64,000 nt of DNA, from NCBI GenBank assembly GCA_963855995.1, contig OY979724.1, forward strand, positions 11,764,032 to 11,828,031, written 5' to 3'. Positions 1-12,900 of the stretch are shown piece by piece; the stretch's first letter is position 1, and every line of letters starts with the position of its first letter. Both the position numbers and the translations under genes were made by a program. Below the pieces are notes generated by a model. It was not told where the DNA came from and ran no database searches. It saw only the letters and a program-made list of their open reading frames with translations. Source of the DNA: Muricea muricata (Eukaryota; Cnidaria; Anthozoa; Malacalcyonacea; Plexauridae).

Positions 1-693
1 GATGCCCCGGTTATGGTAAACTGGTATGGGTGGGGTTGTAGTAAAACTACGCTTATAAAATTCATAAACAATTCAGAAAACACGAAAGAAATACATGTTT
101 CATCAATATCTGTAAATCGGATACAGATTTTGCCCTAATTTACATACACTTTATGTTGGATTTTCTAACCAAATATCATCCATGTCTTTGAGACTATGAA
201 AGAATACGAACGTTTTCATCCAAACATTTTATAAGAACAATAAGGCATTCGCATCCGATCTGTATCTTATCTACAACCGCACGCATTCGGCCCGCGTTTG
301 TAAATCAGACTGCTCATGCTTTATCTGTTACATATAAGAACCAAAACTTTTCACGTTAGCCTCCACAGGTTCTTGTCTAATTCTAGCATGTTTTTCTTGT
401 TAGGAGGCAGTGTTCGTCTCTTTATATGCAGTCTCTAACAGAGTAAATATTCTGATACATTTTCCAATACTGCATCAATTATGTGTATTCCCTCTTAACT
501 ACTGTATGTGTTCTTTCGCAGAAGACCATTCATAGTCTATACCAACGGCAGAAAATATATGGTCAAACATGCAGATACCGGGGGAATACCATGAACAAAG
601 TGACGCTATATACACGCACACTTGAGCCGGGGTGCCTTAAACTTCGTACGTAGCGCGCCTCTTTTTATCTCTAACAAAAGAGAATGGACCTAC
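1..693. other. Left-edge intron sequence of the dynein gene
   Basis: No exon was recognised here on either strand. The last dynein exon seen ends at 694 with a consensus donor, so this stretch should be intron. The following coding segment, which in animal relatives continues the heavy-chain tail, was not found and probably lies outside the window. Confidence 0.5.
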
Positions 694-3600
694 CCGGTGA
701 GTAAGCCTTCCATTTCGTCGTACTTGTTCAAGATGGTCATCGCCTCGGCACTTTCGAGAATACTACGAAATAAATAGTTTATCTGTTAGTGAACAAGGCG
801 GGAATCAAAGCCGCGACCCGTAGAAGGGTCGCTCCAGTTGAAACCTTGGAAGTTTATGTCCCCACACACGTTCATTGTGCGGGTTCTGGCCAGTCAACTG
901 CATTTTCTGGCCCATAGAAATACTGAACTGGATGTTCCGCTGTTACTTGAGTCAGTAAACAGCATAAAAGTAGGAGAATATGTTACATTGCTTGGTAGAC
1001 AAGCAATTTAACAGCTTGCCACGTAAACATGAAGATACTCATGAAGTAAGCCTTACCCGTGATTTAGAGACAGCTTAAGGTTGCCCATGGGTGTTTTAAT
1101 TCTCTCTCTCAATTCCTGGGCCCACTTTAGGCAGCCAGAGATTGGCGGTTTGTTTTTGTTGATCGGCAGTGTCTCTTCGTTGCTCTCGTAGGTCTGCTGT
1201 TGATCGAATATGATCTTCGCCGTGTCCAGATCGTCCTCAAACATGGAGAGCAGTACAGGATACTTGTGTTCGAAGTCTGCGTGTATGCGAGGCCGATCCA
1301 TGAGAGAGCCAAAGCAATCGAGAAGCTGTAAAAGATTGTGGATGATAAATACACGCACAGTCAAGAGTGTTACAAGGCTGACGAAACAAGATTGAAACAA
1401 TATCGTTACATTGTTGAACCTTGCATGCGACAAGTCTGATAGTATCAATAATATCACAGTTTGTTCAAAACTTGTTGTCAACTTGGGACAAGCAATGCAA
1501 AAACAATTTGTTGACGGCTAGCGTGTTTACTTTAAAGAGCTACAAAATGCTCATTCCTCAAGATTGGTACAACACAATTTGTTCTTCACTTGTATCGAAG
1601 AAAGGAAGTTTACATTAAATTACCTTGAGAATGCCCAGTGTTCCGCAACTGTCGTCAAACGCTTGGCATAAAACTGAGGCGAGACGTCGATCCAAGTCTG
1701 CAATCTTGCTTGCGAAGTCATTGTAATCATCGACAAATTCCTAACATGGACAAAACACAACGTTGTCTTGGGTGATATGATGCAGAATTGTGTGATATGA
1801 TGTGAATTGACTGAATTCAGGTCGTTCAAGTAAAAAGCACTAAAGAAACGAGGCTATCGTATAGGACAGGGATGGATCATGATTTGGTGTGACCCGCTCT
1901 TCAAAATACTGGGGTAATCTTTGCATGATAAATGCATGATCGTACATCCAAAGGACTACAGTGAATAGTCATGAAATTATCACTCGGGATACTGTGCACG
2001 TAAATAATGCAACAGATAGTGACAATCACTGAATCACAAGACAAGTGTCTAAAGTATCTAGTAAACAAATTCATTAAATTAAAATATAATTTTGTGGAAA
2101 AATACGTAAGTTTAGTAACGCAAAGCTTTCGATCTGTAAGCTCGGATATTCATCAGTGCCGATTTTCATCAATGCATTATTATTAGCACTGACGAAGATC
2201 AGAGCTTACGGAGCAAAAGCTTTGCGCTAAAAAATTTCCACAAAATTATATTTTGATTTGATATTTAATATGTAAACAAACAGGGAATTTAACCAAATTT
2301 ATGTTCACCCCCCCCCCCCCTCCCCTTCCTGCACTCCAAGTGAATCCATCCCAGATACAGGTTCATTCACTACCTGAAACGATATAAACAGAATCGGACG
2401 TTCCGAGCGAAGGCCTTACGTCTGGAAGTTAGTAGTGGCTGTTACTGTAATTTCTCCAAGAGGGATTTTCGCCCAAAACGACAAATTCTGTTTACAACGT
2501 TTCGTGAAAGATTCTTAGTTTTCGAGTGCTTTCGACTGCACTGCCTACTCTGGCAACATTAGTTCGAGATTATTATACAACGGAATACATACTTTGTTCG
2601 TTGCATCTAGACCGTCATAGGTTCTGTTTCCAAACACTGCAAAATACTCGGTGAACTCTTCGAATATTTCAACAACTTGATGACTCAGCATTTTTCCTTT
2701 AATGCCGCCGATTTCGACTTTCTCCAACTTGCAGAATTCGATTGCGGTCGAGAAAAGCTCCTGAGGAAAGATTACGGAGAATGTTATAAAGATATTAGTC
2801 AAGGAGAGGGGGAACTGAGAGAGGGGTGGGTCATAGGAGGAGGAGGAGATAATAATGGATATTACTTTACCCCAACATACAGCCAGAAACACCCAAGGTG
2901 TGGCAAGTCTGCTACAGGCTTGTCAACTCGCTGTCATCAAGTCAATAGGGAGGTTCAGATTTGGCTTCCAATATCTCTACCGCTACCATAATCTATCTTT
3001 CAGCCAATCAGATGTGTCGGACCTACCCGATTAACCAATCAAATTGTTTAAAAATCGGAAAAAGGTAGCAGTTGTGGTAGAGGAAGTCAAATCTGAACCT
3101 CTCTAATATCAGGATGCGTTCGCATTATTTGATCTAGCTAGTTGATAATAAGTCTGCTGCAAGTTGTCAGCAGGCTTGATGCAAGTTGATTGTCGAGACT
3201 TTATCCACAAACTTGATGCAAGTTGTTTTAACAGCGTACAGCAAGCCTGCAAATATCAGGTTCATAAACATAATGCAACTTCAGAAAAGCAACAGACTTG
3301 TCATGCAACTCGATGACAAACGTGCATCACGCCGATAAAATCCACACTTGCATCACGTCTGTGCATGGCGTTCCGTTTCACACGTATTCAATAGCTCCTC
3401 GACCACGTACCTCGACAACTGCTACACGTTCCACGAACTTATCCAACCTGGCAAATGCAAGCTCGTTGGCAAACTCCCAGTTCTTGACTTTCTCTGGATC
3501 TTTATAGAGCTGACTCATGTTTGCTCTCGTGTATAAGAACAGCTCCTTCCACATTCTGCACACTTTCAGAACGACCTGGATTTTTTCCAGCGACTCTTCT

Positions 3601-6600
3601 GCTTCGCCCTTGAATATCTCGGCGGGGTCGAGGAAGTTGCGAGCCTGGAAACAAGAATTGGAATATACATTAATTTATGTTAAAGGGAAATGGCAACCAA
3701 AAATTTAACTCGTCTCATTTAAAAGAGATTTGAAAACAATACATAGAAGTCTATTACAAATTTTTTATACCTGTCTTACTTCGGGGGCTATTCTCACATA
3801 AATCAACGAAATGATTTAGGAATTTCAGACCCCACAGAGGTTTTTGGACTGTAAAAACTAAACGGCCCCCAAAAACTCAATCTTGAATTGAGTTTTGGTT
3901 TTTTTTTAAACCAAAATTTTCAGCGCAGTTAAAATGAAGTTTTTTTCAGTTAAAATCGTCACGGGTGAAATTATTATTAAGAAAAAATCGCTGGAAATCA
4001 TTTCACAACTACCACGCACTTGTTAGTGATAGTTATATACAGGACTGGATAGTTGTATACAGATCTGGATAGTTGTATAGAGGACTGGATAATGGTATAC
4101 AGGACTGGATAGTTGTATACAGGACTCGCTCTTCAAATACTACCCCTTGTCTCAACTACTTTTAGTGGGCAGCCACTTCAGGCCCCTTGCAGTCTACCTG
4201 AACCCAACCCTCTCTGCAAAAACGGACCCGAACGAAAACCTTGAAAGAAACCCTGCCCTCAGATTCTTACCATTTCAATGAGCATGTTACACATCTCTTG
4301 CAGGAGCACAATGATTCTGGCAGGTCGACAGTAGAACTTTGAGTTAGCCCAGATCAGACCAATGGTGTGCATCAGAGCAGGCAGGACTTTCTCAATTTCT
4401 GTGAAGTCGTACTGTTCCATATCTTCAAGTTGCCTCCTCAGCGGCTTGAGGAACGTGTTGATATCCCTCGCTTCTTCCAATGCTGCAAACGGAAAGGACG
4501 CAAGACGATCAAGAGTGTGTTAGCTGCTTTACCACATACCCCCGTATTCCTTAATACTTTACCAGTTTTATTCTCGTGTTGAAAACAATATTTTACTCAC
4601 TCACTGCGCTCGTTCGTAAAATATTGTTTTCACCACTCGAATATAATATTTATATCTTCGCGCCACCGTGTAATATCTCTATATCTTTTTTATACCAAAT
4701 ATATTTTTCATATCTTCATTAGTGTTTTTACGGAAAATACGAGTGTTTTAGTTTACGGTAAAACACCCATAACCATATAATAAAAAACTATATAGTATCG
4801 TGTAGTTTGGGCTATAAATGCATAAATCATGATCGAGTACCGTGTATGCCAGGAAACAGAAATTTATGAATTGTTATCAATTGGCTGCTTGCGCGGAGTG
4901 AAGAGTAACAATGGACTATTAAGTCCTTATTTTCTCTGGATCAGTGTCACAGTATTTTCGACTCTCACAGAAAGGCATAAAAAGCAATGACACCAGGAAT
5001 ATTGAACGCGCAAGAGATAAAAAGTGACTCGAACCCGAAAATGCTGAACTGTTTTACCCGTTACTGAACATGTTTAGAAATTTTGAGAAAATCACCATAT
5101 GTAGTTAGATAGTGCTATCCGCCTTACGTACAACCGACTCCAACCGTGTATAAAGTTTATAAGTCGTGATTCTCATCCAGTGAGGAACACTCAAATGTGA
5201 CATTTCTATTTGTGTTTCCTCCATCACGCACGTACACCCGGGCACTGTTTTAGAATGGGGTATGCCAAGGGGGGGGGGTGTGCCCCTTCTTAAATCATTC
5301 AGGCGATACTAATGGTATGGATACAATAGAACACGCTACGTTTCGCTATTAGTGCGGTTCAGATTTGACTTTCACCACCACTACCACTACCTTATCAAAA
5401 TTTTTAAGCAACCTGATTGGCCAGTTGGGTAGACCAAGCTCATCTGATTGGCTGGAAGATTAATTAAGGTAGTGGTAGTAAAAGTCAAATCTGAATCTCT
5501 CTATTACAGGGTTGAGGTGGAGAAGTGCTTTGATCTTAATCAGGTGCAGAAACACTTACCACATATAACTTCTCTAAATATCGTTTTGAATGCCAAGAAA
5601 TAGCTGCTCTGTGTTTTCTCTAGCAGCTCGGCCATGCTCCTTACGCGATCGTCCCTGAGCTTTAAAATCAACAAAACATATATTATTTTGTTAAGTTTCA
5701 CAAATACCACAGGTGGTTCGATAGTCAGAATTCATTAAAATTTTGTCTCTCCATTTTATAGTGAATGCTTGAGCTTCATTTTGGGTCATTGCACAGCTCT
5801 ACAGCACTGTTTGCAGTATTTGAAACAGTTTCTTCAAAGTTTTTCCAGAACATAGAAATGTTTCCCATTTAAACCCAATTCTAATTAAAGTTCATTTGCA
5901 TAAACTCCACACCCTATGCGTGACAAAAATGGTAGGAGAATAAAACTTTTCCAATTATGAAGACAACCAGTAGAGCAATGGAATGACCTAAATTGAACTC
6001 TATACAATCATGCACTATAAAAGATTCTATGGCAATAAAAGTAGAATGTGCTTCTCTTGAACTCTCTTCATCTTTTAAAAAAATTCCAACCAAAGCAATT
6101 ATTTTGTGAAAAAAAGTGGGCAGCAAACTCTCGTAACAATAACTTTTTCCTACCTGTTCAAAAATGCACTCAAGATTCTCAGCCCTTGCTTTCCAGAAGT
6201 CAAGCTCAACAATGGGACCAGGGTTGGTTCCCTCCAGAAGTGGCTGAGCCGAGTCCCTCTTAAGAACATTCTGTATTTGATGCGACCAATCGATGATGAT
6301 TGATTCAATGGAATGAACCAAACTTCTATCAAATTGTTCCCCTCTACAAAAAGCAAGGAATACTATAATCACATCTATTATGTATAGTTGGTATTTATTA
6401 AGCGATCCAACTTATAACTCAAACTCGATACAAATGCTAAATCTCATCATAGACAATCAAAAGAATGGTCTGGAAATGTGAGCCAAAGCACCAATAGTAT
6501 TATCCATGATATGGCCTGATGTGCTTTACTTTGGAAACCTGTAACTTCACTTTAAATATATTCCAGGACTTTGTGTGTACATATTTTAAAGAAGAAAAGC

Positions 6601-9447
6601 AATGTCTATGGAAATATTGACTTTAAATCTTTTTCCTGCAGGGGTCGGGGGGGGGGGGGGGGTAAACAGGTGGAAAATCACAATTAACATTTTCGTAAGA
6701 ATTTTTAAATGACATCAGTGACGATATTTTTTTGGCACTAAAAAAGAAGGTAAATGTGATTGTCTATGATCAGATCAAAGCCACATTCTAATCCTAACCC
6801 AGTGGAAACCTTAAGACAATCCTAAACTCTAGCCTTCACTCAAAATCCATTGTCTACAGAGTAGTCCTGAATCCAATTTTATTCCAAATCTGATCCTAAT
6901 CCAAAACAACCCCAATGCTAAATCTGACTTTGATGCTGATCCACTGAAATCCTCAAAAAATCCAAAATCTTTCAACCCCCCTGCCTAATTCTAAATATCA
7001 CAATGCAGGATTAAACCTAATCTAATCCACCAAACAACAAACTCTTTAATTTGGCACATGTTTTGAAGACCAACCTTTCATCAGCTTCACAAGCGTCAGA
7101 CACTTGATCTGATCCCACAGGCAGTGGTAACAACGTTTTCCCCTTAACCTGACCAGCAATTACAAACACATTGCTTTTCAAAGAATGCACATGACGTAAC
7201 ACATCATGTGACACAACCGCAGGCCACTGTTCATGATTTCTTTGGTTTGATAACAGAGGAACCAGAATCTGAAAATGAATTTTTCATCACTTAACATTTT
7301 CAATGTCAGCAGATTTCTGCTTGTATGAAACTTTAGGTGAAACTTTAGATATTATTGACAACAGGAATGATATTGTCCCCCCAACATTGTTGCATCCTGT
7401 TTTCATCCCATAACAGGATCTGATTTTTGGCCATATAGCATGTAGTTTTAACAGACTTGTAACTATAATCAGTGACATTGAAAGGTAGGACACTTGGGGA
7501 GGGGGTATTTTTGTAAGTAATTAGAGAGAAAACTTGGAAACTCTCTTCCCCCCTCTCAACGTTGCTGTATCTTCTGGGAGAATCGTCTGAAACACAAAAA
7601 ATCTTCAAATAGACTGCTAAATTTGCTCAACAACATTGAACTGGGGGCATGGAAGGATTTTTTACAATCCCAGCCTAAATTAGTCTTTTTTCTACTTGGT
7701 AAAATTTTTCGCTCAGCGCGAAGTGAAAAATTGAAGTGAAGAATTCGCTAAAATGATTGGTTAAAATTGGTTAACCAAAAAATTTGCCACAAGCACGTAG
7801 GAACTTTTTCTACATTTTTCTGTTTATATGAAAACAGGCTTAACTGATCCACATAATTTGTCACAGATTGTAGCTACAATCCTGGCCAAAAGTCCTTGGG
7901 CCATCACAACTTTTTCATAATTTTTTATCATTTACTTGAAACAGACTTGATTTCATGCAAAATTTCACTATCACCCCCCCCCCTCCCTCCCCCAATCAAT
8001 GTTGAAAAGGGAATGATGCAGACAACTTTTTGCTCAATTTTCAACATCGAAGGGGGTGGGGGTGGGGAGGGGGCGCTAGGGATTAAGTTAACGCCTGTAA
8101 ATGTTCAAGTGCCCCAACACTTTTGACCAGGATTGTATATAGTTGTTATGTGGTGATTAACAGTATCTGATTGCTTGCACCTCAGGAAGGACAGCAATCA
8201 ACACTGACACTAATTACTAGCAATATAAACTTGAAATTTTTGTCAGTATCCAAGTGGATGATCTATTTTTGAAATTTAGTATCCCACATTCAGATACTAC
8301 AGTAGATGTCACATTTTCAAAACTAAAATCATATGATTATATGAAAGAAAGCAACATATTTGAAATATGTACACATTGAAGTATGGAAATGTGCCAATAT
8401 TTTACGTGATTGCTAGTCCCATAATTTTTTATTCTCCTCCCCCCCCAAACCATTGCAAATAAAAACTTTTAGCCTAGAAAAGTTAGTTTTTCTCATTTTT
8501 ACACCAGATCCTCTAACACCACCCACCCCTCGCCCAATTGTGGCCCAAGAGCACAATGGCTGGACGAAATCTTTTTGAGTGACCCTAAGTTTTACTGAAG
8601 GGAAAGTGCTCACAGGATAAACCTCTTTAGGGACCGATTGTTAATTAAGTAACAGGGGGGAAGTAGTTTTGATAGGGGGTGTGCTTTTCAACATTAGTAA
8701 CTTGGGGGGGGGAGGGAGTTTTATGCTACATTAAAAATGCAGGGGGTTAAATTTTATTTAAAAAATGTGAAGAGGGGCAATGCTTTCATTTTAGGTTATT
8801 GTAAAGGGGTAAAAATTTTATTTTCCCATTTTTTCGGAAACCATCACCCCCCCCCCCGATGTAATTAACAATCTGTCCCTTAATTAATAACCTCCACATA
8901 GGAAAGAGGTTATTGCACAAGTTTCCTGCAAAAGGATAATGCCATTGGAGACACTTAATAGTTTTACTTGCTAGTAGCTGTCAAAGTGTAGACCAATTAT
9001 ACTCTTTGAAATATCAAGGTTTGCCACAAAATTTTAGTGTAAACAAAACAAACAAATATGCACAATGAAGTAACTTTTTACTGCAATTTTAACAAAATAT
9101 ACCTCTTCAACGAGAGCAAAAAGCTGTTCTGGCGGTGCGTAGGATAGGTCTCCAAACGCCAGGGCTGTTTTCACATTGTCTTTGCCGATATTCACGGATT
9201 TCTCTTTTTTTGCAATATAAACGGCTTTCGTTTTCAACGTGAGTGGAAAGTCGTAAAGCGGTTGCAGTTGTCCCGCTGAATTCTGCATTATTACAAGCAA
9301 ATGTAACTCTGGCTTCTCGAAGAAGTTTAAAATTTGTTGCCTGTATTCCTCGTTGCCTTCCATCTTTGCCCACTTGTCATTTTTGAGTTTCATGCTCTTC
9401 AGGACATAGTCCGACAAGAAGTCAAAACGTGGGTCACTAAACTCCAT
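694..9447 (-). CDS. DNAH9/11/17-like: Axonemal dynein heavy chain, outer-arm beta type, N-terminal ten exons (partial)
   Basis: Force-generating heavy chain of the ciliary outer dynein arm; only the N-terminal tail (DHC_N1 region, about 632 residues) is present. Exons in transcript order: 9103-9447, 7075-7268, 6154-6343, 5560-5659, 4271-4482, 3411-3644, 2593-2760, 1624-1740, 1057-1325, 694-762. Every junction has AG/GT ends and compatible phase. The joined protein aligns by eye along its length with remembered sea-urchin and human beta-type chains, with landmarks VKGKTLLPLP, QPLLEG, VELDFWKAR, RIIVLLQEMCN and KWAQELRERI. I chose the Met at 9447 (MEFSDP...) because relatives have about ten residues before the FLSDYVLKS block; an in-frame Met at 9483 adds 12 residues. 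The AAA motor lies beyond the left edge. The family cannot be resolved further between DNAH9, 11 and 17. Confidence 0.9.
785..990 (+). repeat. Dispersed repeat family R1, copy 1
   Basis: The core around 830-960 resembles 23478-23660 and 47355-47530 in the same orientation. Shared landmarks are a GAAACCTTxGAAGTTT block, a CCCCAC block, a GTTCTGG block and TTTTCTGGCC. The left end has a degenerate tRNA B-box-like stretch on the minus strand, so a SINE origin is possible but unproven. Confidence 0.55.
2082..2254. mobile_element. MITE with long terminal inverted repeats, family M1, copy 1
   Basis: The ends are inverted copies of AAATATAATTTTGTGGAAA. Inside them are inverted copies of a CGCAAAGCTTT block and of a GTAAGCTC block. 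The same element occurs at 29377-29524 and 58361-58513. It has no coding capacity and lies in a dynein intron. Confidence 0.7.
2948..3103. mobile_element. MITE with TA target site, family M2, copy 1
   Basis: Terminal inverted repeats centred on GGTTCAGATTTG are flanked by TA on both sides (2946-2947 and 3104-3105), as expected for a Tc1/mariner-type non-autonomous element. A second copy is at 5352-5501 in another intron of the same gene. Confidence 0.7.
3120..3310. repeat. GCAAGTTG-rich repeat, family R2
   Basis: This stretch has many forward and inverted copies of GCAAGTTG or its complement CAACTTGC (for example GATGCAAGTTG twice). It resembles the repeat that fills the intron of the first esterase at 18640-18970. 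Confidence 0.5.
4028..4126. repeat. Tandem repeat, 20-bp unit, about 5 copies
   Basis: The unit is approximately AGTTGTATACAGGACTGGAT, repeated about five times with a few substitutions, in a dynein intron. Confidence 0.85.
4581..4631. repeat. Perfect 16-bp-stem hairpin
   Basis: GAAAACAATATTTTAC at 4581-4596 is followed by its exact reverse complement at 4616-4631, with a 19-base spacer. It is probably the core of a small inverted-repeat element. Confidence 0.6.
4955..5150. repeat. Dispersed repeat family R3, copy 1
   Basis: Resembles 33268-33505 and 62110-62350. Shared stretches include CAGAAAGGCATAAAAA, an ACACCAGG block, AAAATGCTGAACT and a terminal GTACAACCGA. The copies near the TPR-CHAT genes have GATAGCGC-type inverted ends, suggesting a short DNA element. 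Confidence 0.6.
5352..5501. mobile_element. MITE with TA target site, family M2, copy 2
   Basis: Inverted ends GTTCAGATTTGACTTT and AAAGTCAAATCTGAAT are flanked by TA at 5350-5351 and 5502-5503. Same family as 2948-3103. Confidence 0.7.
7877..8135. mobile_element. Tc1/mariner-like MITE
   Basis: Inverted ends CAATCCTGGCCAAAAGT and ACTTTTGACCAGGATTG are flanked by TA (7875-7876 and 8136-8137). The end sequence is typical of Tc1-like elements. The interior is poly-C on the left and G-rich on the right and codes for nothing. Confidence 0.75.
8630..8879. mobile_element. MITE with TTA target site (PIF/Harbinger-like)
   Basis: Inverted ends GGGACCGATTGTTAATTA and TAATTAACAATCTGTCCC are flanked by TTA on both sides (8627-8629 and 8880-8882). 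The interior contains G and C homopolymers and no open frame of note. It lies in the first dynein intron. Confidence 0.6.
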
Positions 9448-9483
9448 GTTGCCAACGCCACCAAAAACTCGTCGACTTTGCAA

Positions 9484-9918
9484 AATTTACAAATAATTTA
9501 ACTACTAATAAACGGTGACGATGCGACCAAGTATATCGCAGTCATACTTCTTCAATAAATAGTGTATAAAATACAAAATTTCTCTCCAAAATCATACAAT
9601 TTTTGCGGCAAAGTTTTCACTACTTGTGCGCTTGCCAACTTGGGTCGCTATCGTTGCTATGACGACAAAGTGTATGCACACCAGGAAGAATAACCCCGGA
9701 ATAATTGTCCTATCGTACCGTCGTTTTCATCTAAGATGAACAGTCTGCGATGTTCAAACCACATATGCAGAGCAAATTTCAGTCTAGTCTGTACAAGCTA
9801 AATATAATATATATACACCCAATTTCAATTAAATTTACATATAAGATCTAGTAAATATTAACAAGTCAATTATAGTGTTTATAAATATTCTCGATTTGTT
9901 CTAATTCTTCAATTGAAC
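9484..9918. other. Intergenic: dynein promoter side and MAP2K4 3' UTR
   Basis: The MAP2K4 stop codon is at 9919-9921 and the dynein start at 9447 or 9483, both on the minus strand, so this 435-bp gap must hold the MAP2K4 3' UTR and the dynein promoter. No TATA box could be assigned and no canonical minus-strand AATAAA was identified. Confidence 0.5.
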
Positions 9919-12900
9919 CTAGAAATGACTTTCATATACTTCAGGTCTATCATTCAATATTTCTTTCACCCAGCTACCAACATCCACTTGGATTTTTTCC
10001 TGCTCATACATTTGGAGGAAAGGAAACTCCTAAAACATGAAATAAAATACTAATTGTTGTTTTGACCATGTCAAAGATACACATGTACTATTTTGCGCAA
10101 CATAGGTTCGTCGGGCAAAAATACTTCACCTACCAATAGTCTTGTGTACTTGGGCCTCTTGGACACGTCTTTAGTCACACTAAGTACAAAAATGCATGAT
10201 GCAGATTGCGAATTCTATATTCGCACTATGCACATAGGTAGTTCGTCCTGATGGATTACCCGTCTGCTTTCCCACGTTTATACACAAACGAATCATCAGA
10301 CGAACTATCTTTTTACGCAGTACGTCTGGATAGTTCGTCTTGTGTTTATACTTAGACGGACGATCTGTCAGACAGATGATCCGTCCCTAGCATAAATGGG
10401 GCGAATGCGATGACGAAATAACTGATAGGGATTAGTCGTTCTTAAAAAAACGACCAATTTGATTGACTGTTCTTATTTCTATACAAGAAAAAACATACTC
10501 CGAAGAACATTTTGTAAACTCAAGATATGAGCTGTTAACAACAAGATAACAGTTTTGCGGTGATATTTCGACTATATTTTAAAGTCATTGTCAAATCACA
10601 ATAAACTATTTACAAGCTTGCTATCAAAGTATATACAAAGAAACAGGAAGAAATGACGTAACAGTAATGCAACACTACACTACACTATGGACAAACAATG
10701 ATGCCTAAAAAAAGACTGCAAAAGTTTCTTTGTACATAGTATGATAGCAAGCTTGTAAATAGTTTATTCTGGTTTGACAAGGACTTTGAAATAGAGTCGA
10801 AACATCACCGCAAAACTGTTGTCTTGTTGTGGGTACTCATCTGAGAAAAAGCCCTGAAGATAGAAGGACCTAATGAGCCTGTTAGCAGTATCCTCATGCG
10901 AAAGGAAAGACTCTGCTTTTTAAAAAATATTCACCAAACATGAATGTTGAAATTATGGCGATTAAAAAATGAGCAGATCGAGTATCAGCAGAAAGAAAAA
11001 TTTGCTCGTCCATGGTAGGATTCGAACCTGCAACGTCTGAATCTTAAGTCCAAAGTTTTGCCAACTATAAGTTACGTAGCCATGTCTGTTCGAACTATCG
11101 TTCCGAAATATCACATGCTCGAACCCATTTGACCACGTGGTTCAGTTGGCAGAGCATTACTGGATCAGCTGTTAAAGGTTCGAATCCCACCGTGGTCAAG
11201 TGATATTTTCTTGCTTGGTCAACTTCCTTACCAAGTATTTACGAAGTCCATGAATTCGGGGCTAAAAGGGGTCCTCGAGGGATCATCGTTGGATAACTGA
11301 GGTGGTTCACCCATAACGACAGCGGTGAGTTGATCAAATACCGACGTCCATTTCGGGTAGGGAAACTTGCCAGTTGCAAGTTCAATCTGAAAATAGCAAA
11401 ACTTTTATCAGGCCTTGTAATCGGTCGAGAAAAAAGGACAGAATTCGTGTGGTTTGGGGATAAATACCAATTCAAAACGATCAGGTTTTGTGATTTAGTC
11501 CGGCAGATAAAGGCCGATATACTTGTCATATCGAGGGGCAATTCTATTTTAGTTTCATATTGTCCCTTTAAGGTTAGTAAGTATATTTCTACATGTCGGA
11601 CAAGGTTGAAATTTCTTGTAGGCTCTTGCCAACACGTTTTTCTACGATACTACTATAAAACTGTATTATTGTCAAAAAGGTGGTATTTCAAATTCAATTT
11701 TAGAAAAAATGACTAACATCATCCAAAAGCTCATAAAAACTACATATAAGGCATTTAAATGGCTACCCCCATTTTTTCAAGCGGTTTTAAGTTATTGATC
11801 CTCCAAACTACGAAAAAATGCGAAAATTTCACAAAAATCTTGGGCACTAGTATAAAAATAGGATTTCAAAGACTCATACAGTAACTCATTAAAAACTGGA
11901 AAAATTAAGGTGACGATTAAAATGTCTTATATGTAGTTTTTCACGAGCTTTCTGATGATCAAAGTTTTTTTTTAAATTGAACTTGAAATATCACCTTTTT
12001 TAACAGTAATACAGTTTTGTTGTAACATCAACGAAAAACGTGTTGGCAAGAGCACACAAGAAATTTCAACGCGGTCGACATGCAGAAATATACTTACTAA
12101 CCTTAAAGGAACAAGATAAAACCAAAATGGAATTGCCTTTCGTTATGGTAAGTAAACATGCTTTTTTGTACTCTAGCTGCCGGACTAATTGGCCTTTTGA
12201 AACTTAAACCAATTCCTAAAGTTCGATGTCATTCATTGTTCTAACCAACCATTTACAAAGCCTGTTAAGTAAACGTTGGTGACGAGAGAGACATTTCATG
12301 CAGTATTATGGGGTGTATGGTTGCTAAGTATAAAATTACCATAGTCAAGCCAAAGCTCCAAACATCAGAACGAACGTCGTATCCGTTCTTCAAAGAATCT
12401 GGATCGATTCGTTCCGGCTAAAAGATGAAATTGCGAATCTTAGTTTAGAGTCCAACCCACTCTTTTGCAACAATCAAAAGCAGAAATGGCAGCAGAACGA
12501 TAAAGAAATCGCAGTCATTACGATGAAGTGATCAAAAGGCTCATGGTTTCTGTCAGGGTTTTCCCTTGGGTCCGTTTTTTGCAGGAAAGGTCCAGTTTTA
12601 TATAATACCTCATTAAATTCTGGTCGTTTAATTGGTTGATAATGGTCACGCGATATTAAATAAAAAGTTCCATTTTCCAAGAGTGCAATGGAAAACGTTC
12701 CATTGCACTCCTAGGAGTGCAATAGTTTTTTCCATTGCACTCTCACAATTCCCATCCGTCAAAAAGCTCTTCGTACGGTCTTCGTAGTTTACTTTAGGCT
12801 GGTTTCGGTCTTGAGATGAATGCGAAATAACCCAAGTACTAAAATACGACTCAAATGCGTGTTGTTTTAAATGTCGAATAAATTGGTTTTAAAAAAACAA

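Noticed and set aside
11131-11198. Functional tRNA gene
   Set aside because: The acceptor stem and boxes are good, but the anticodon stem and most of the T stem cannot pair.
11330-11716. 128-codon plus-strand frame
   Set aside because: It overlaps a MAP2K4 exon in antisense and one arm of a foldback element.
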